NCBI RefSeq assembly: GCF_030297555.1
Contig: NZ_AP028136.1
Span: 1,488,001-1,552,000 of the forward strand
Direction: 5' to 3'
DNA length: 64,000 nucleotides
Source of the DNA: Polynucleobacter sp. HIN5
GTDB lineage: Bacteria; Pseudomonadota; Gammaproteobacteria; Burkholderiales; Burkholderiaceae
The position numbers and the translations under genes were made by a program. Positions 1 through 9,664 of the stretch are shown here, piece by piece. Position 1 is the stretch's first letter. Each line of letters opens with the position of its first letter. The notes under the pieces are model-generated. The model saw only the letters and a list, made by a program, of their open reading frames with translations. It was not told the DNA's origin and did not search any database.

Positions 1-1053
1 CACTTCAATGGCGCCGATCTCATTGACACCACAAAGCGAACCAGATTCATTCACGACCCGGACCTCAACGCCTGGTAAGGGCACCCCAACGGATCCCCCG
101 ACTCTGGCACCTTTGTACGGATTGGAGACCAACATGACAGTCTCACTCATGCCATAGCGCTCAAGAATGGTATGTCCTGATACCTTCTGGAAATTATTAA
201 AGGTCTCGGTTAACAAAGGTGCGGAGCCTGAAACAAAGAGACGCATGTTTTTACAAACGCTCTGGTTAAAGTTAGGGTCGAGCAATAAGCGCACATAGAA
301 TGTCGGCACGCCCATCATGACCGTTGAGCGCGGCAGGTGCTTGATGAGTTGCGCAGTATCTAAACGAGGCAGCCAAATCATTTTGCTGCCATTTAATAAT
401 GCACCATGGGCAGCAACAAATAAACCGTGCACATGGAAAATGGGCAGGGCATGTAAAAGGATGTCACCTTTTTTCCAGCCCCAGAACTCTTTTAACACTT
501 GGGCATTGCTACCAAGATTACCGTGCGTGAGCATGGCGCCCTTGCTACGCCCTGTTGTGCCCGAGGTGTACAAAATAGCGGCTAGATCGTCTTCGGTCTT
601 TGTAACGGTCTTAAATTGATCGGAATATTGAGCGGCGCGATCCAAAAGAGAACCGGTCCGATTCTCATCGAGAGTAAATACATTTTGGGTACCACTCTTG
701 AATGCAATTTTCGAGATCCAGGAGAAGTTCTTGGAACTACAAACAACAACTGCTGGTTCTGCATTCTCAAGAAAATATTGAATCTCAGATTCTTGATACG
801 CCGTGTTCAGGGGCAAATAAACATACCCAGCACGCAAGGTAGCAAGGTATAGAAAAAGTGCTTCTGGGGATTTTTCAACTTGGACAGCAACCCGTGAGCC
901 TTGAGGTAGGTTCAAGCTCTTGAGAAGATTTGCCATCATAGCCGTGGCGCGATCAAGATCGCGCCACGAGTAGTACAGTCCTTCATGGGTTTCTAGTGCA
1001 CAGTCTTCGCGATTTTTAGGAAAGCCAGACTCTAATAATGCGTATAAGTTCAC
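1..1053 (-). CDS. matB: Malonyl-CoA synthetase-like AMP-forming acyl-CoA ligase (partial)
   Basis: The first 351 codons of an ANL-superfamily ligase are visible; the C-terminal lid domain lies beyond base 1. The AMP-binding P-loop reads TSGTTGRSKGA at about residue 160, and the ERYGMSE motif follows near residue 310. The start is a GTG at 1053, preceded by AAGGG seven bases upstream, and no ATG lies nearby. Such enzymes convert malonate (or another short acid), ATP and CoA to the acyl-CoA, AMP and pyrophosphate in the cytosol. Malonate is inferred as substrate because malonyl-CoA decarboxylase lies two genes upstream in the same operon. Another short-chain acyl-CoA synthetase is possible, since the missing C-terminus and fine specificity residues cannot be judged here. 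Confidence 0.85.
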   Translation of the reverse strand, partial: MNLYALLESGFPKNREDCALETHEGLYYSWRDLDRATAMMANLLKSLNLPQGSRVAVQVEKSPEALFLYLATLRAGYVYLPLNTAYQESEIQYFLENAEPAVVVCSSKNFSWISKIAFKSGTQNVFTLDENRTGSLLDRAAQYSDQFKTVTKTEDDLAAILYTSGTTGRSKGAMLTHGNLGSNAQVLKEFWGWKKGDILLHALPIFHVHGLFVAAHGALLNGSKMIWLPRLDTAQLIKHLPRSTVMMGVPTFYVRLLLDPNFNQSVCKNMRLFVSGSAPLLTETFNNFQKVSGHTILERYGMSETVMLVSNPYKGARVGGSVGVPLPGVEVRVVNESGSLCGVNEIGAIEV

Positions 1054-1080
1054 TCAAAACCCTTAACTACAAGTACAAAA

Positions 1081-2067
1081 TTAATCGAGCTTAGCGCCTG
1101 ATTTCTTAACAACCTCAGCCCAACGGGTTACGTCGGAAGCAACTTGCTTACCAAATGCCTCGCCGTAAAGATTTGGGTTATCCGCACCGTTTTGAGCCCA
1201 AATCGCTTTCAACTTTGGTGAATTCAGGGCCTTTTGAACTTCAGCAGTCATCTTGTCAACGATTGGTTTTGGTGTTCCAGCAGGAGCAAACATGCCGTAC
1301 CAAGTCGATACACGATAGTCAGGCAAGCCAGCCTCTACAAACGTTGGTACGTTTGGAATCGCTGGATTGCGTTTATCGGAAGCAACGGCGATCGCAAACA
1401 ACTTACCCGCATTAATTTGCGGAGCGGATGTTCCCAAACCGTCGAATTCCAAATCAACCTGACCGGCAAGGAGATCGCTCATGGCTGGACCTGCGCCACG
1501 GTAAGGAATATGAACAATGAAGGTGCCTGACTGTATCTTAAATAGCTCGCCAGCAAGGTGATGCACGGTACCGCTGCCTGCGCTAGCAAAGTTATATTTA
1601 CCAGGGTTCTTCTTCATGAGCGCAATGAAGTCTTTTAAGTTACGAGCACTCACACGATTAGGGTTGACCACCAATACCTGTGGAACACTCGCTAGCAGTG
1701 CAACAGGAATGAAACTCTTTTGAATGTCATAGTCCAAGTTTTTGTACATGGAAGGAGCAATCGTATGATGCGATGCGCCGATGAACCAGGTATAGCCATC
1801 TGGTGCAGCTTTCGCTGCCACCGATGCACCGACCGTACCGCCTGCACCACCGCGGTTATCAATAATGAATTGTTTGCCCAATTGCTCGGTTAACTGAGCG
1901 GCCAAGGGACGGGCAAATGCGTCCGTTCCACCACCGGCTGGGAATGGGTTCAAAAATGTGACGGTTTTTGCTGGCCACTCTTGTGCATGAGCGGTGCTTG
2001 ATAAGCCCACCACTGCTAATAAGCTGAGCACGAGGCTCGCTATTTTTTTCTTCTGAATTAATACCAT
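1081..2067 (-). CDS. Bug/TctC-family tripartite tricarboxylate transporter solute-binding protein
   Basis: This 328-residue periplasmic binding protein has a clear signal peptide (KKK, then a hydrophobic stretch, then a cut after AHA before QEWP at about residue 27). The mature part carries TctC/Bug marks: FPAGGGTDAFARPLA and DNRGGAGG near the N-terminus, then ASHHTIAPS. The start is the ATG at 2067, which has AGGAGA six bases ahead; an in-frame ATG 18 bases upstream lacks such a site. Family members bind small carboxylates and hand them to TctA-TctB membrane proteins. No tctA or tctB adjoins it. It sits between the decarboxylase and the CoA ligase, so malonate or a related dicarboxylate is the inferred ligand. 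Confidence 0.9.
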   Translation of the reverse strand: MVLIQKKKIASLVLSLLAVVGLSSTAHAQEWPAKTVTFLNPFPAGGGTDAFARPLAAQLTEQLGKQFIIDNRGGAGGTVGASVAAKAAPDGYTWFIGASHHTIAPSMYKNLDYDIQKSFIPVALLASVPQVLVVNPNRVSARNLKDFIALMKKNPGKYNFASAGSGTVHHLAGELFKIQSGTFIVHIPYRGAGPAMSDLLAGQVDLEFDGLGTSAPQINAGKLFAIAVASDKRNPAIPNVPTFVEAGLPDYRVSTWYGMFAPAGTPKPIVDKMTAEVQKALNSPKLKAIWAQNGADNPNLYGEAFGKQVASDVTRWAEVVKKSGAKLD

Positions 2068-2182
2068 TATTGGTCTCCTCTTCAATTCTTATAAAGGGCA
2101 AAACGATTGCGAACATCATTCTAAATCGAACTTCTAAATCTCGGGCAAAACCCCTAAAAGTCTTATATAGGACTTGCGGGAC

Positions 2183-3487
2183 TCAAGCACTCATGAGCTT
2201 GCCAACGGAGCGAGAATGAATAATTTCTCCATTGACAAAGCGCTCATGATTTTCTTCAACGCTCGACAGATCATACAGATAATTGACCATTAAACCTGCA
2301 GATTGGCGTAAACCGTTCTTGGACAAATCCCCCGCCCAGTTAATTTGATGTAGCTTGGCGCCATTACCCAAATGGAATTTAGCTACCGGGTTGCCATCCC
2401 GGCTTGGGGTGACCACTGTCAGATAAATTGCAGCTAAGGCCATCATGGCGGCCTTTTCTTTCTCGCTGCAGTGATCCGGATGCCAGGCCTTGCCGAGCTT
2501 ATCCATCCAATTGCTTCCATTTAGTTTCAAAAGTTCTAGTGCATCATCGCGGGCCTTCCGAATTGCTGGCTTCATTTTTTCAGGGCTTGGCAGGTCACCT
2601 AAATGCGCTCCGTCGGTAATCCACTCCATGAGACCCGGAATCGGGGACAGGGTCACAAAGGTTTTTAATCCCGGGAACTCTGCATGCAGTTGCTCAGCAA
2701 CCCGCTTAATTAAAAAGTTGCCCATTGATACACCGCGGAGTCCAGACTCACAGTTGCTAATCGAGTAGAACGCGGCCACCTTGAATTGGTTGGTTTGTTC
2801 CACAGGGATCGATTTCTTATCCACCAAGGGCATGATGGCAATTGGTATCTCGGGAAGCAGAGCAACTTCCACAAAGATCAAGGGCTCATCAGGCAGCTGG
2901 GGGTGGAAAAAAGCAAAACAACGTCGATCGGGCTGCAAACGCCGGCGCAGATCATCCCAGCCATCAATGGCGTGGACGGCCTCATGGGCAATAATCTTCT
3001 CCAAAATCTCTGCCGGTGACTTCCAGTCAACACGGTGCATCTTCAAAAACCCAGGATTAAACCAAGACGACAAGAGATGCCGCATGTCGTAGTCTAGGCT
3101 CATTAACTCCGGTTTCTTATTCAACAGGGTCAAAAGATCGCGACGCATTTCAACCACTGCAGCGGTGCCTCCAGGAGCTCGATTGAGACGTCTTAACAGC
3201 TCTTGGCGTGGGGATTCAGAAATCTTCTGCAGGCGAATGTAATTTCTTGCATTTGGGTCTGCTGCAAAACTTTGAGCAGCCTTCGTCAGTTGCTCTGCAT
3301 CAATATTGAATTGTTCAACCAGCATCATAAAAAATTTAGAACGATGATCGGCATTGAGCTTGCGGTAACTTGAAATCACATCCAAGGCCATGCTCACAGC
3401 ATTTGATTCACCCCGCTCAGAGACAAGCTGACGAACCGCACTGGTCGCTCGGGATAAATAACGGGTTTGGGCAATTTTCTCTAGCAT
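2183..3487 (-). CDS. matA: Malonyl-CoA decarboxylase
   Basis: This 434-residue protein belongs to the malonyl-CoA decarboxylase (MCD) family, which turns malonyl-CoA into acetyl-CoA and carbon dioxide. The helical N-terminal domain covers about residues 1-150. The catalytic domain has the conserved HEAVHAIDGWDDLRRRL, AAFYSISNCESGLRGV (catalytic serine region), LSPIPG and, near residue 375, KFHLGNGA, whose histidine matches the catalytic histidine of the human enzyme. It is the first gene of a minus-strand unit with the TctC protein and the CoA ligase, so the pathway malonate to malonyl-CoA to acetyl-CoA is complete. There is no good ribosome site before the ATG; a TATGCT hexamer lies six bases upstream of it. 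Confidence 0.93.
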   Translation of the reverse strand: MLEKIAQTRYLSRATSAVRQLVSERGESNAVSMALDVISSYRKLNADHRSKFFMMLVEQFNIDAEQLTKAAQSFAADPNARNYIRLQKISESPRQELLRRLNRAPGGTAAVVEMRRDLLTLLNKKPELMSLDYDMRHLLSSWFNPGFLKMHRVDWKSPAEILEKIIAHEAVHAIDGWDDLRRRLQPDRRCFAFFHPQLPDEPLIFVEVALLPEIPIAIMPLVDKKSIPVEQTNQFKVAAFYSISNCESGLRGVSMGNFLIKRVAEQLHAEFPGLKTFVTLSPIPGLMEWITDGAHLGDLPSPEKMKPAIRKARDDALELLKLNGSNWMDKLGKAWHPDHCSEKEKAAMMALAAIYLTVVTPSRDGNPVAKFHLGNGAKLHQINWAGDLSKNGLRQSAGLMVNYLYDLSSVEENHERFVNGEIIHSRSVGKLMSA

Positions 3488-3543
3488 GCTGACAGCATAA
3501 CCAGATTTTGTAACGAGGGCTTAAATCATTCAGCCAAAAGGGT

Positions 3544-4326
3544 TTATTGACGTGGCGTTCGCAGCATTAAGTAAATTCCTAAACCAATCATGGGTATCGA
3601 CAGCCACTGACCCATGGATAGTCCCAAGCCGAGTAATCCTAAAAACGCATCGGGCTCTCGAGCAAACTCTGCCAGAAAACGAAGTGCTCCGTATCCAAGC
3701 AAAAAGAGGCCTGATACTTGGCCCATTCGTTTTGGCCGACTTGCATAGAGCCACAATACCAAGGCTAGGAAAAGACCTTCACCAGCAAACTGATACAACT
3801 GTGAAGGATGGCGAGCCACTTGGTCTGCCATCGGAAACACCATCGCCCATGGCCAATCGCTGGGACGCCCCCACAGTTCTCCATTAATGAAGTTTCCGAG
3901 GCGTCCAAAAGCAAGGCCCAGTGGCACGAGTGGCGCCACAAAATCCGTAATTACAAAATAAGAAAGCTGGCGACGCTTTGCAAACCATGCCAGAGCAATC
4001 AAGACTCCTAATAAACCACCGTGAAAGGACATTCCCCCTTCCCATAGCTTAAAAATAGCGATTGGATTTTGTAGATAAAAACTGGGCATATAAAAGAACA
4101 CATACCCCAAGCGCCCCCCAACAATCACGCCCACTACACCCCAAAACAGAATGTCCTCAACATCTTTAAAAGTCCAACGCATCGATTGATATGGTTCTTG
4201 GCGAACGCGCAGTCGTCCCAGTAATAAAAATTGGGCAAATGCAAATAGATACATGAGGCCATACCAATGGATCGCCAACGGGCCTATTTGCAGGGCAACC
4301 GGATCAATTTGGGGATGCACCAACAT
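3544..4326 (-). CDS. lgt: Prolipoprotein diacylglyceryl transferase
   Basis: Lgt moves diacylglycerol from phosphatidylglycerol to the lipobox cysteine of pre-lipoproteins, the first step of lipoprotein maturation, in the inner membrane. The 260-residue protein has about seven hydrophobic segments, the MSFHGG histidine motif near residue 100 and the family signature [14 protein letters not shown] near residue 140. Its ATG overlaps the holC stop in a TAATG junction, so it is translationally coupled to holC in the minus-strand unit pepA-holC-lgt. Length and motifs are normal. lspA, the next enzyme of the pathway, is at 47 kb. Confidence 0.97.
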   Translation of the reverse strand: MLVHPQIDPVALQIGPLAIHWYGLMYLFAFAQFLLLGRLRVRQEPYQSMRWTFKDVEDILFWGVVGVIVGGRLGYVFFYMPSFYLQNPIAIFKLWEGGMSFHGGLLGVLIALAWFAKRRQLSYFVITDFVAPLVPLGLAFGRLGNFINGELWGRPSDWPWAMVFPMADQVARHPSQLYQFAGEGLFLALVLWLYASRPKRMGQVSGLFLLGYGALRFLAEFAREPDAFLGLLGLGLSMGQWLSIPMIGLGIYLMLRTPRQ

Positions 4327-4796
4327 TAGGCCGCCGCCTTACTTTGATCAAAATGGTGAAGCTCATGGCCTAAGGCGCGATAACCCTTAAAGCGCTCGCG
4401 CCCTGCCTTGAGTTCATTCTCTTGCGTGGTAACCACTTCGATCCATCGAGGAAAGCGTTCTAGCAAGGTATCAAGATCTTGCGGGGCTTCGGGGTGCAAA
4501 TAAATTAAGACATCCTGATGAGCCAATACCTGGTTCTCAAGTTCGGATAAGCGATGGACTAACAAGATCGGAGTTTCGTGAGCACCCTCTTGATGCAACC
4601 AGGCATGTGGCAAAAAATCGGTTTTACTAAAGGTCCACAATAAGTCATCGAGCCCCTTGAGATCTTGCTCGCTCCCTGTAATTACGATCGTGCGTGGCAA
4701 CCCCTGGGGATGAGAGCTGGCCAGAATCTTGCGACTTAAACGACAGCAATACTGTAATTTGTCCGAGACATGACTATGAAAATCAATTCTGGCCAT
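4326..4796 (-). CDS. holC: DNA polymerase III chi subunit
   Basis: HolC (chi) is a small clamp-loader accessory protein that links the replicase to single-strand binding protein. The 156-residue protein starts [20 protein letters not shown], as is typical of the family, and keeps its WL(H)QEG and LVHRLSEL regions. It sits directly downstream of pepA, 19 bases after its stop, which is the common arrangement in proteobacteria and supports the call. The stop overlaps the start of lgt. The C-terminus ends in an acidic-to-basic tail with no recognisable extra domain. Confidence 0.9.
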   Translation of the reverse strand: MARIDFHSHVSDKLQYCCRLSRKILASSHPQGLPRTIVITGSEQDLKGLDDLLWTFSKTDFLPHAWLHQEGAHETPILLVHRLSELENQVLAHQDVLIYLHPEAPQDLDTLLERFPRWIEVVTTQENELKAGRERFKGYRALGHELHHFDQSKAAA

Positions 4797-4815
4797 TCGC
4801 GCTATTAATGGGTGC

Positions 4816-6369
4816 TTATTGATCGAGCAAGAAATTTAGTAATAGCGGAACGGGTCTCCCTGTTGCCCCTTTGGCCGCCCCACTCTTCCATGCAGTTCCA
4901 GCAATATCCAGATGGGCCCATCGGAATTTTTCAGCAAAGCGTGAGAGGAAACAAGCTGCGGTCACACTCCCGGCAGGACGCCCCCCAATATTAGCTAGAT
5001 CCGCAAAGTTTGACTTCAACTGCTCATGGTAAGCCGCGTCGAGAGGCAAGCGCCATACCGTATCTAAGGATTGATGACCAGCCTTATTTAAAGCTTTCAC
5101 CAAGGTCTCGTCATCAGAGAACAAACCGCTGTGCACATGGCCCAATGCAATGATGCAAGCACCTGTCAAAGTCGCTACATCGATGACAGCTTTAGGCTTA
5201 AAGCGCTCTACATACGTGAGCGCATCACACAGAATAAGACGACCCTCGGCATCCGTATTTAAAACCTCGATGGTCTGCCCCGACATGCTCTTCACAATAT
5301 CACCTGGACGCGTTGCGCGACCTGAAGGCATGTTCTCACAGGTTGGCACTACACCAATCACATTCTTTTTTAATCCCAACAGAGATACGGCATACATGGT
5401 GCCAAATACCGATGCCGCACCACACATGTCGTACTTCATTTCGTCCATTGCTTCGCCAGGCTTCAACGAAATACCGCCTGTATCAAAAGTAATGCCTTTA
5501 CCAACCAAAACGATCGGATCCTCATTCGCTTTCCCACCCTCATGACGCATGATGATGAATTGTGGGGGGGTCTCTGAACCCTTAGCAACTGCTAAAAATG
5601 AACCCATGCCTAGCGCTTCAATTTGCTGTTGATTGAAAACCTGCACCTTTAACTTTGTTTTCTTGGGGAGGTTCAGTGCAGTTTGTGCCAAAAACGTTGG
5701 AGTACAAACATTAGGTGGCAAGTTGCCCAAATCTTTAGTGAGGTTCATTCCCTCAACCAAAGCCGATCCTTCATGAATCGCTGTTTTCACGAGCGCAGCT
5801 TGCTTGACATTCGCGAGCAAGGTGAAGTGCTCAAGGGTGTCAGCCTTTTCTTGCGGCTTGGTCTTATATTGTTCTTGTCGAGCCCCAAATCGATAAACTT
5901 GATCACCCACAATTTGGGCTAGTACACGAATCCTCTCCGCAATTGCATTAGGACTCTGATTGGCTTTTTGCTTACTATTAAAGCTGGGTGTATGCCAAAG
6001 CACTGACTGAATCGAGCCGCCACTCAATACCTTGAGAGCGGAGCGCGCAATCTTGGCAAAATCCCCTAAAGACTCTTTATCACCAAGGCCCACCAATAAA
6101 ACACGTTTGAGCTTCACCTTACTCAAGGCCCAGGCGCGTGTGGAGCGCAACAAGGTGCATGCGCCGGCTTTTCCATCGAGATCACCCACGGAGCGCGCCT
6201 CTGAAATTGCCCCCCCGAGGAGGTCATCAAGTGCCTGAAGCTGGGAGAGCTCCGCGGCGCGATACGCCAAGACCAAACAATCGCTGGTTAAGCCACAAAC
6301 CGCAGCGGCGCCTTTGGGGCTTTTAAAATCGATATCGGCAAGAACTTTCGTGCTAAATTGAATCGTCAT
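4816..6369 (-). CDS. pepA: Leucyl aminopeptidase
   Basis: PepA is a cytosolic hexameric M17 metallopeptidase that removes N-terminal residues from peptides. The 517-residue protein has the usual variable N-terminal domain (about 1-190) and a catalytic C-terminal domain with VGKGITFDTGGISLKPG and the family signature NTDAEGRL, which holds the two-metal site. It is divergent from lptF-lptG with a 74-base spacer, a gene order often seen in Gram-negative bacteria. Some PepA proteins also bind DNA as regulators; nothing here decides that. It heads the pepA-holC-lgt unit. Confidence 0.96.
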   Translation of the reverse strand: MTIQFSTKVLADIDFKSPKGAAAVCGLTSDCLVLAYRAAELSQLQALDDLLGGAISEARSVGDLDGKAGACTLLRSTRAWALSKVKLKRVLLVGLGDKESLGDFAKIARSALKVLSGGSIQSVLWHTPSFNSKQKANQSPNAIAERIRVLAQIVGDQVYRFGARQEQYKTKPQEKADTLEHFTLLANVKQAALVKTAIHEGSALVEGMNLTKDLGNLPPNVCTPTFLAQTALNLPKKTKLKVQVFNQQQIEALGMGSFLAVAKGSETPPQFIIMRHEGGKANEDPIVLVGKGITFDTGGISLKPGEAMDEMKYDMCGAASVFGTMYAVSLLGLKKNVIGVVPTCENMPSGRATRPGDIVKSMSGQTIEVLNTDAEGRLILCDALTYVERFKPKAVIDVATLTGACIIALGHVHSGLFSDDETLVKALNKAGHQSLDTVWRLPLDAAYHEQLKSNFADLANIGGRPAGSVTAACFLSRFAEKFRWAHLDIAGTAWKSGAAKGATGRPVPLLLNFLLDQ

Positions 6370-6443
6370 CGTCTTTCACCATTAGGGGTTTTTTTACATT
6401 ATCCACCGACCGAATTAAAGTCGCAGAATTAGACCCAGCCACC

Positions 6444-7559
6444 ATGATTTTTGAACAAGCCCTCCGCCGCGAACTCAGCATGACCACAGGTGCTGTGTTT
6501 TTGGTCTTGGTCACCATCATGATTACCACCCTCGTGATCCGGATTTTGGGATTTGCGGCTAGTGGTTCGGTTAATCCTGAAGATGCCGTAGTGCTAATCG
6601 CTCTAGCCACCCTCGGTTATTTTGCGGTTCTATTAACTGTCTCACTATTTATTGCCGTTTTAATTGTTTTGGTCCGTTGGTACAAAGACTCCGAAATGAT
6701 CGTGTGGTTTGCTAGTGGACTGAGCATTACAAATTTAATCGGCCCGATCCTGCGATTTGCGATTCCACTCATCATCATCATTGCTGTATTGGCCGCTTTT
6801 GTTTGGCCATGGGCAAATCGCGAATCGAGCGTGATTAGTCAACGCTTCCAACAGCGTGATGATGTGTCCATGGTTGCAGCAGGTCAATTTAAAGAATCGG
6901 CTAAAGCTGAGCGAGTCTTTTTTATTGAAGAAATTGATGTCGATAAAGGAGAAGTTAAGAATATCTTTGTAGCTGATACGCGCAATCAAAAGTTAAGTGT
7001 TGCGGTGGCTGCTACTGGCTATATCGAGAATACGCCCAACGGTGACAAAAACGTAGTTCTCTTAAAAGGCCGTCGTTATGAAGGCCAGCCGACCCAAGCC
7101 AATTTCAGAATCTTAGAGTTTGATGAATACGAGACCAAGATCTTAAGCAAAGAGGTCAGTAAACCGCCGCCGCGTGATCGAGAAAAAAATGTGATTGAGC
7201 TGATGCAAGAAACCGATCCCAATATCCTGCGGGCTAACTTTGGTGAACTGCTTTGGCGCATCGGCTTACCCATCATGGCCCTTGGTTTGGTCTTGATTGC
7301 CATTCCCTTAGCCTATGTCAATCCCCGCTTAGGTAACTACACAGCTATGTTTTATGCCGTCCTGATTTATCTGATGTACAGCAATTTATTAAATCTCAGC
7401 CAAAATTATGTTGCGCAAGGACGTGTCGACTTCTTCATTGGCTTATGGCCGATTCATGTACTTGCATTTGGCTTAGCCTTTGTTTTGATTCGCAATCGCA
7501 TTAATCCATCCTTAAAATGGTGGCAACGTCAACTTCCAAGGGCCTGGCAAAGCAAATGA
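6444..7559 (+). CDS. lptF: LPS export permease LptF
   Basis: LptF pairs with LptG and the LptB ATPase in the inner membrane to extract lipopolysaccharide and push it along the Lpt bridge. The 371-residue protein has the YjgP/YjgQ layout: three membrane helices in the first 125 residues, a periplasmic beta-jellyroll region (about 130-260) and three more helices at the C-terminus. The N-terminal FEQALRRELSMTTGAVFLVL is typical of LptF. The stop overlaps the lptG start (ATGA). No strong ribosome site is seen before the ATG; the context CCAGCCACC is unusual. Confidence 0.95.
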   Translation: MIFEQALRRELSMTTGAVFLVLVTIMITTLVIRILGFAASGSVNPEDAVVLIALATLGYFAVLLTVSLFIAVLIVLVRWYKDSEMIVWFASGLSITNLIGPILRFAIPLIIIIAVLAAFVWPWANRESSVISQRFQQRDDVSMVAAGQFKESAKAERVFFIEEIDVDKGEVKNIFVADTRNQKLSVAVAATGYIENTPNGDKNVVLLKGRRYEGQPTQANFRILEFDEYETKILSKEVSKPPPRDREKNVIELMQETDPNILRANFGELLWRIGLPIMALGLVLIAIPLAYVNPRLGNYTAMFYAVLIYLMYSNLLNLSQNYVAQGRVDFFIGLWPIHVLAFGLAFVLIRNRINPSLKWWQRQLPRAWQSK

Positions 7560-8710
7560 GTTGGCTCTTCCCCAAAATTTACGAACGCTACTTTGCGAAG
7601 CAAATCTATGCGAGCTTTGGCTTCATTCTCTTCGCCCTTCTAGCACTCTTCCTATTTTTTGACATTCTGAGTGAACTGGGGTCGGTCAACTCCAAATACA
7701 CCTTGCCTTTAGCTCTTCTCCATGTGCTCCTCAAGGCACCAAGCCGTATGGTTGAAATTATTCCGATCGCCGGCTTAATTGGCAGTATTTATGTGTTTGC
7801 CATGATGGCCAGTCAGTCGGAGTTCACCATCTTCCGGGTGGCGGGATTAGATATCAAACGCAGCCTCTTCACGCTGGCCAAAATCTCCTTACCAATCGTG
7901 CTATTGACCCTAGCGATCAGTGAGGGCTTGGGCCCATACAGTGAGAGGCTCTCGGAGCGGATTCGAATGGACGCGTTGGGCTCGACCTTTAGCTCCCAAT
8001 TTCGATCGGGCGTTTGGCTCAAAGATCAATTACGCGATCAGGATGGTGCGGGACCCGTTAAGGCTGGTGTACGGTATGTCAATGTGGGCTCGATTGATCA
8101 AGATGATCAAATTCGGCAAATCCGGATGTATGAGTTTGATCCCAACTATCGCCTTCTCTCGATTCGTAGCGCTGCGTCTGGTCGCTTCAATAATGAGGGT
8201 ATTTGGGAACTCAATGACGTTTCAGAAACCCGATTTATTGAGAAACGCAGTAGCGATCCCTTAGATGCGGTCTACACCGCCCAAACCAAAAGTATTCCGA
8301 AGCTAAGTTTGGAATCGCAAGTCACCCCGCAGATCCTCAATGTTCTGCTAATCAGCCCTGAGAAGATGTCGATCATGAGTTTGGGGCAATTTATCTTGCA
8401 CCTCCAAGAGAACAAACAAGATGCGCAGCGGCACGCGATTGCCTTTTGGAAAAAAATCGTTTACCCCTTCATCATCTTTGTGATGCTCGCACTCGCCCTA
8501 CCCTTTGCGTTCATGAAAGTTCGGGCTGGAAGCGTTGGTATTAAGGTCTTTGGTGGCATCATGCTGGGTATGAGTTTTCAACTATTTAATACCTTGTTCT
8601 CGAGCGTTGGCTTGCTTGGTGCACTGCCCGCCTTGTTTACAGCAATCTTTCCACCATTGCTATATTTAATCTTAGCGATTGCGGCTCTAAAGTGGGTATC
8701 CCGTGCCTAA
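7556..8710 (+). CDS. lptG: LPS export permease LptG
   Basis: LptG is the partner of LptF in the LptB2FG transporter. I take the ATG at 7556, which overlaps the lptF stop as ATGA and gives the expected N-terminus MSWLFPKIYERYF; an upstream in-frame ATG at 7517 lies inside lptF and is unlikely. The 384-residue protein has N-terminal helices, a periplasmic domain (about 130-270) and C-terminal helices with FWKKIVYPF near residue 305, a typical LptG feature. Translational coupling should keep the two permeases at equal levels. Confidence 0.95.
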   Translation: MSWLFPKIYERYFAKQIYASFGFILFALLALFLFFDILSELGSVNSKYTLPLALLHVLLKAPSRMVEIIPIAGLIGSIYVFAMMASQSEFTIFRVAGLDIKRSLFTLAKISLPIVLLTLAISEGLGPYSERLSERIRMDALGSTFSSQFRSGVWLKDQLRDQDGAGPVKAGVRYVNVGSIDQDDQIRQIRMYEFDPNYRLLSIRSAASGRFNNEGIWELNDVSETRFIEKRSSDPLDAVYTAQTKSIPKLSLESQVTPQILNVLLISPEKMSIMSLGQFILHLQENKQDAQRHAIAFWKKIVYPFIIFVMLALALPFAFMKVRAGSVGIKVFGGIMLGMSFQLFNTLFSSVGLLGALPALFTAIFPPLLYLILAIAALKWVSRA

Positions 8711-8722
8711 GGATATGTTCGA

Positions 8723-9664
8723 ATGAACCTGCATCAACTGCGTTTTGTTCGTGAAGTGGTCCGTCAGAACTTTAATCTGACTGCAGCTGCAAAGGCACTC
8801 TTTACTTCCCAGCCAGGCGTCTCCAAAGCAATCATTGAACTTGAAGATGAGTTAGGCGTTGAAATCTTTCGACGTCATGGCAAACGAATTCGCTCGTTAA
8901 CCGAACCTGGCAAGCGCATCTTAGTCTCGATTGAACGCTTATTAGAGGAAGCGGAGACCTTAAAACGGGTTGGTAATGATTACGCCAATCAAGATCAAGG
9001 TAGCTTTGTGATTGCTACAACCCACACCCAAGCCCGCTATGCTTTGCCTAAGGTCTTGAGTGAGTTTACGAAGCGCTTTCCGAAAGTGCGCGTTAGCCTA
9101 TTGCAGGGCAACCCCAGTCAAATTGCTCAAATGCTACTCGAGGATCGTGCTGATCTAGCTATTGCCACCGAGGGACTTGCCAATACTCCCGGGGTCTTAG
9201 CCCTACCGAGTCACCAATGGCAGCATGCAGTCGTAGTGCCATCTGGCCACCCCTTACTCAATCATGAGTCCATCACCCTAGAGCTCTTAATCAAATATCC
9301 ACTCATCACCTATGCGAAAGCATTCTCTGGGCGCAGCAAAATCGATGCGGCATTTGCTCAACGTAATCTAACCCCGGACATTATTTTGGAAGCAATTGAT
9401 GCGGATGTGATCAAAACCTATGTCGAGAATGGCATGGGAGTTGGGATTGTGGCGGGGGTTGCCTTAGATCCCGAACGCGATCGGCAACTGAAATCCATCT
9501 CCGTGGGACATATCTTTGGCACCAATGTCACGCACATCGGCATCAAACAAGGCGCTTACCTGCGCTCGTTTATCTTCACCTTTATTGAGCTGTTCTCACC
9601 CACGCTGACACGCAAAATTGTGGAACAGGCCATGTCGAGCGAATCAAGCGATTATCAAATTTGA
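8723..9664 (+). CDS. CysB-family LysR-type transcriptional regulator
   Basis: This 313-residue LysR-type regulator has a winged helix-turn-helix at residues 1-60 (LTAAAKALFTSQPGVSKAI) and an effector domain from about 90. The N-terminus MNLHQLRFVREVVRQNFNLT and the segment TTHTQARYALP match the CysB/Cbl subgroup, which controls sulfate assimilation with O- or N-acetylserine as signal. AAGGATA precedes the ATG. It follows lptG by 12 bases, so it may be read with lptFG. No sulfur assimilation gene is adjacent, so its targets lie elsewhere. Its stop codon directly abuts the 3' end of a tRNA gene on the other strand. Confidence 0.9.
   Translation: MNLHQLRFVREVVRQNFNLTAAAKALFTSQPGVSKAIIELEDELGVEIFRRHGKRIRSLTEPGKRILVSIERLLEEAETLKRVGNDYANQDQGSFVIATTHTQARYALPKVLSEFTKRFPKVRVSLLQGNPSQIAQMLLEDRADLAIATEGLANTPGVLALPSHQWQHAVVVPSGHPLLNHESITLELLIKYPLITYAKAFSGRSKIDAAFAQRNLTPDIILEAIDADVIKTYVENGMGVGIVAGVALDPERDRQLKSISVGHIFGTNVTHIGIKQGAYLRSFIFTFIELFSPTLTRKIVEQAMSSESSDYQI

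Noticed and set aside
2086..2182. Terminator between malonyl-CoA decarboxylase and tctC
   Set aside because: AAGTC/GACTT makes only a five-base-pair stem and has no U-tract, so it is not reported as a terminator.
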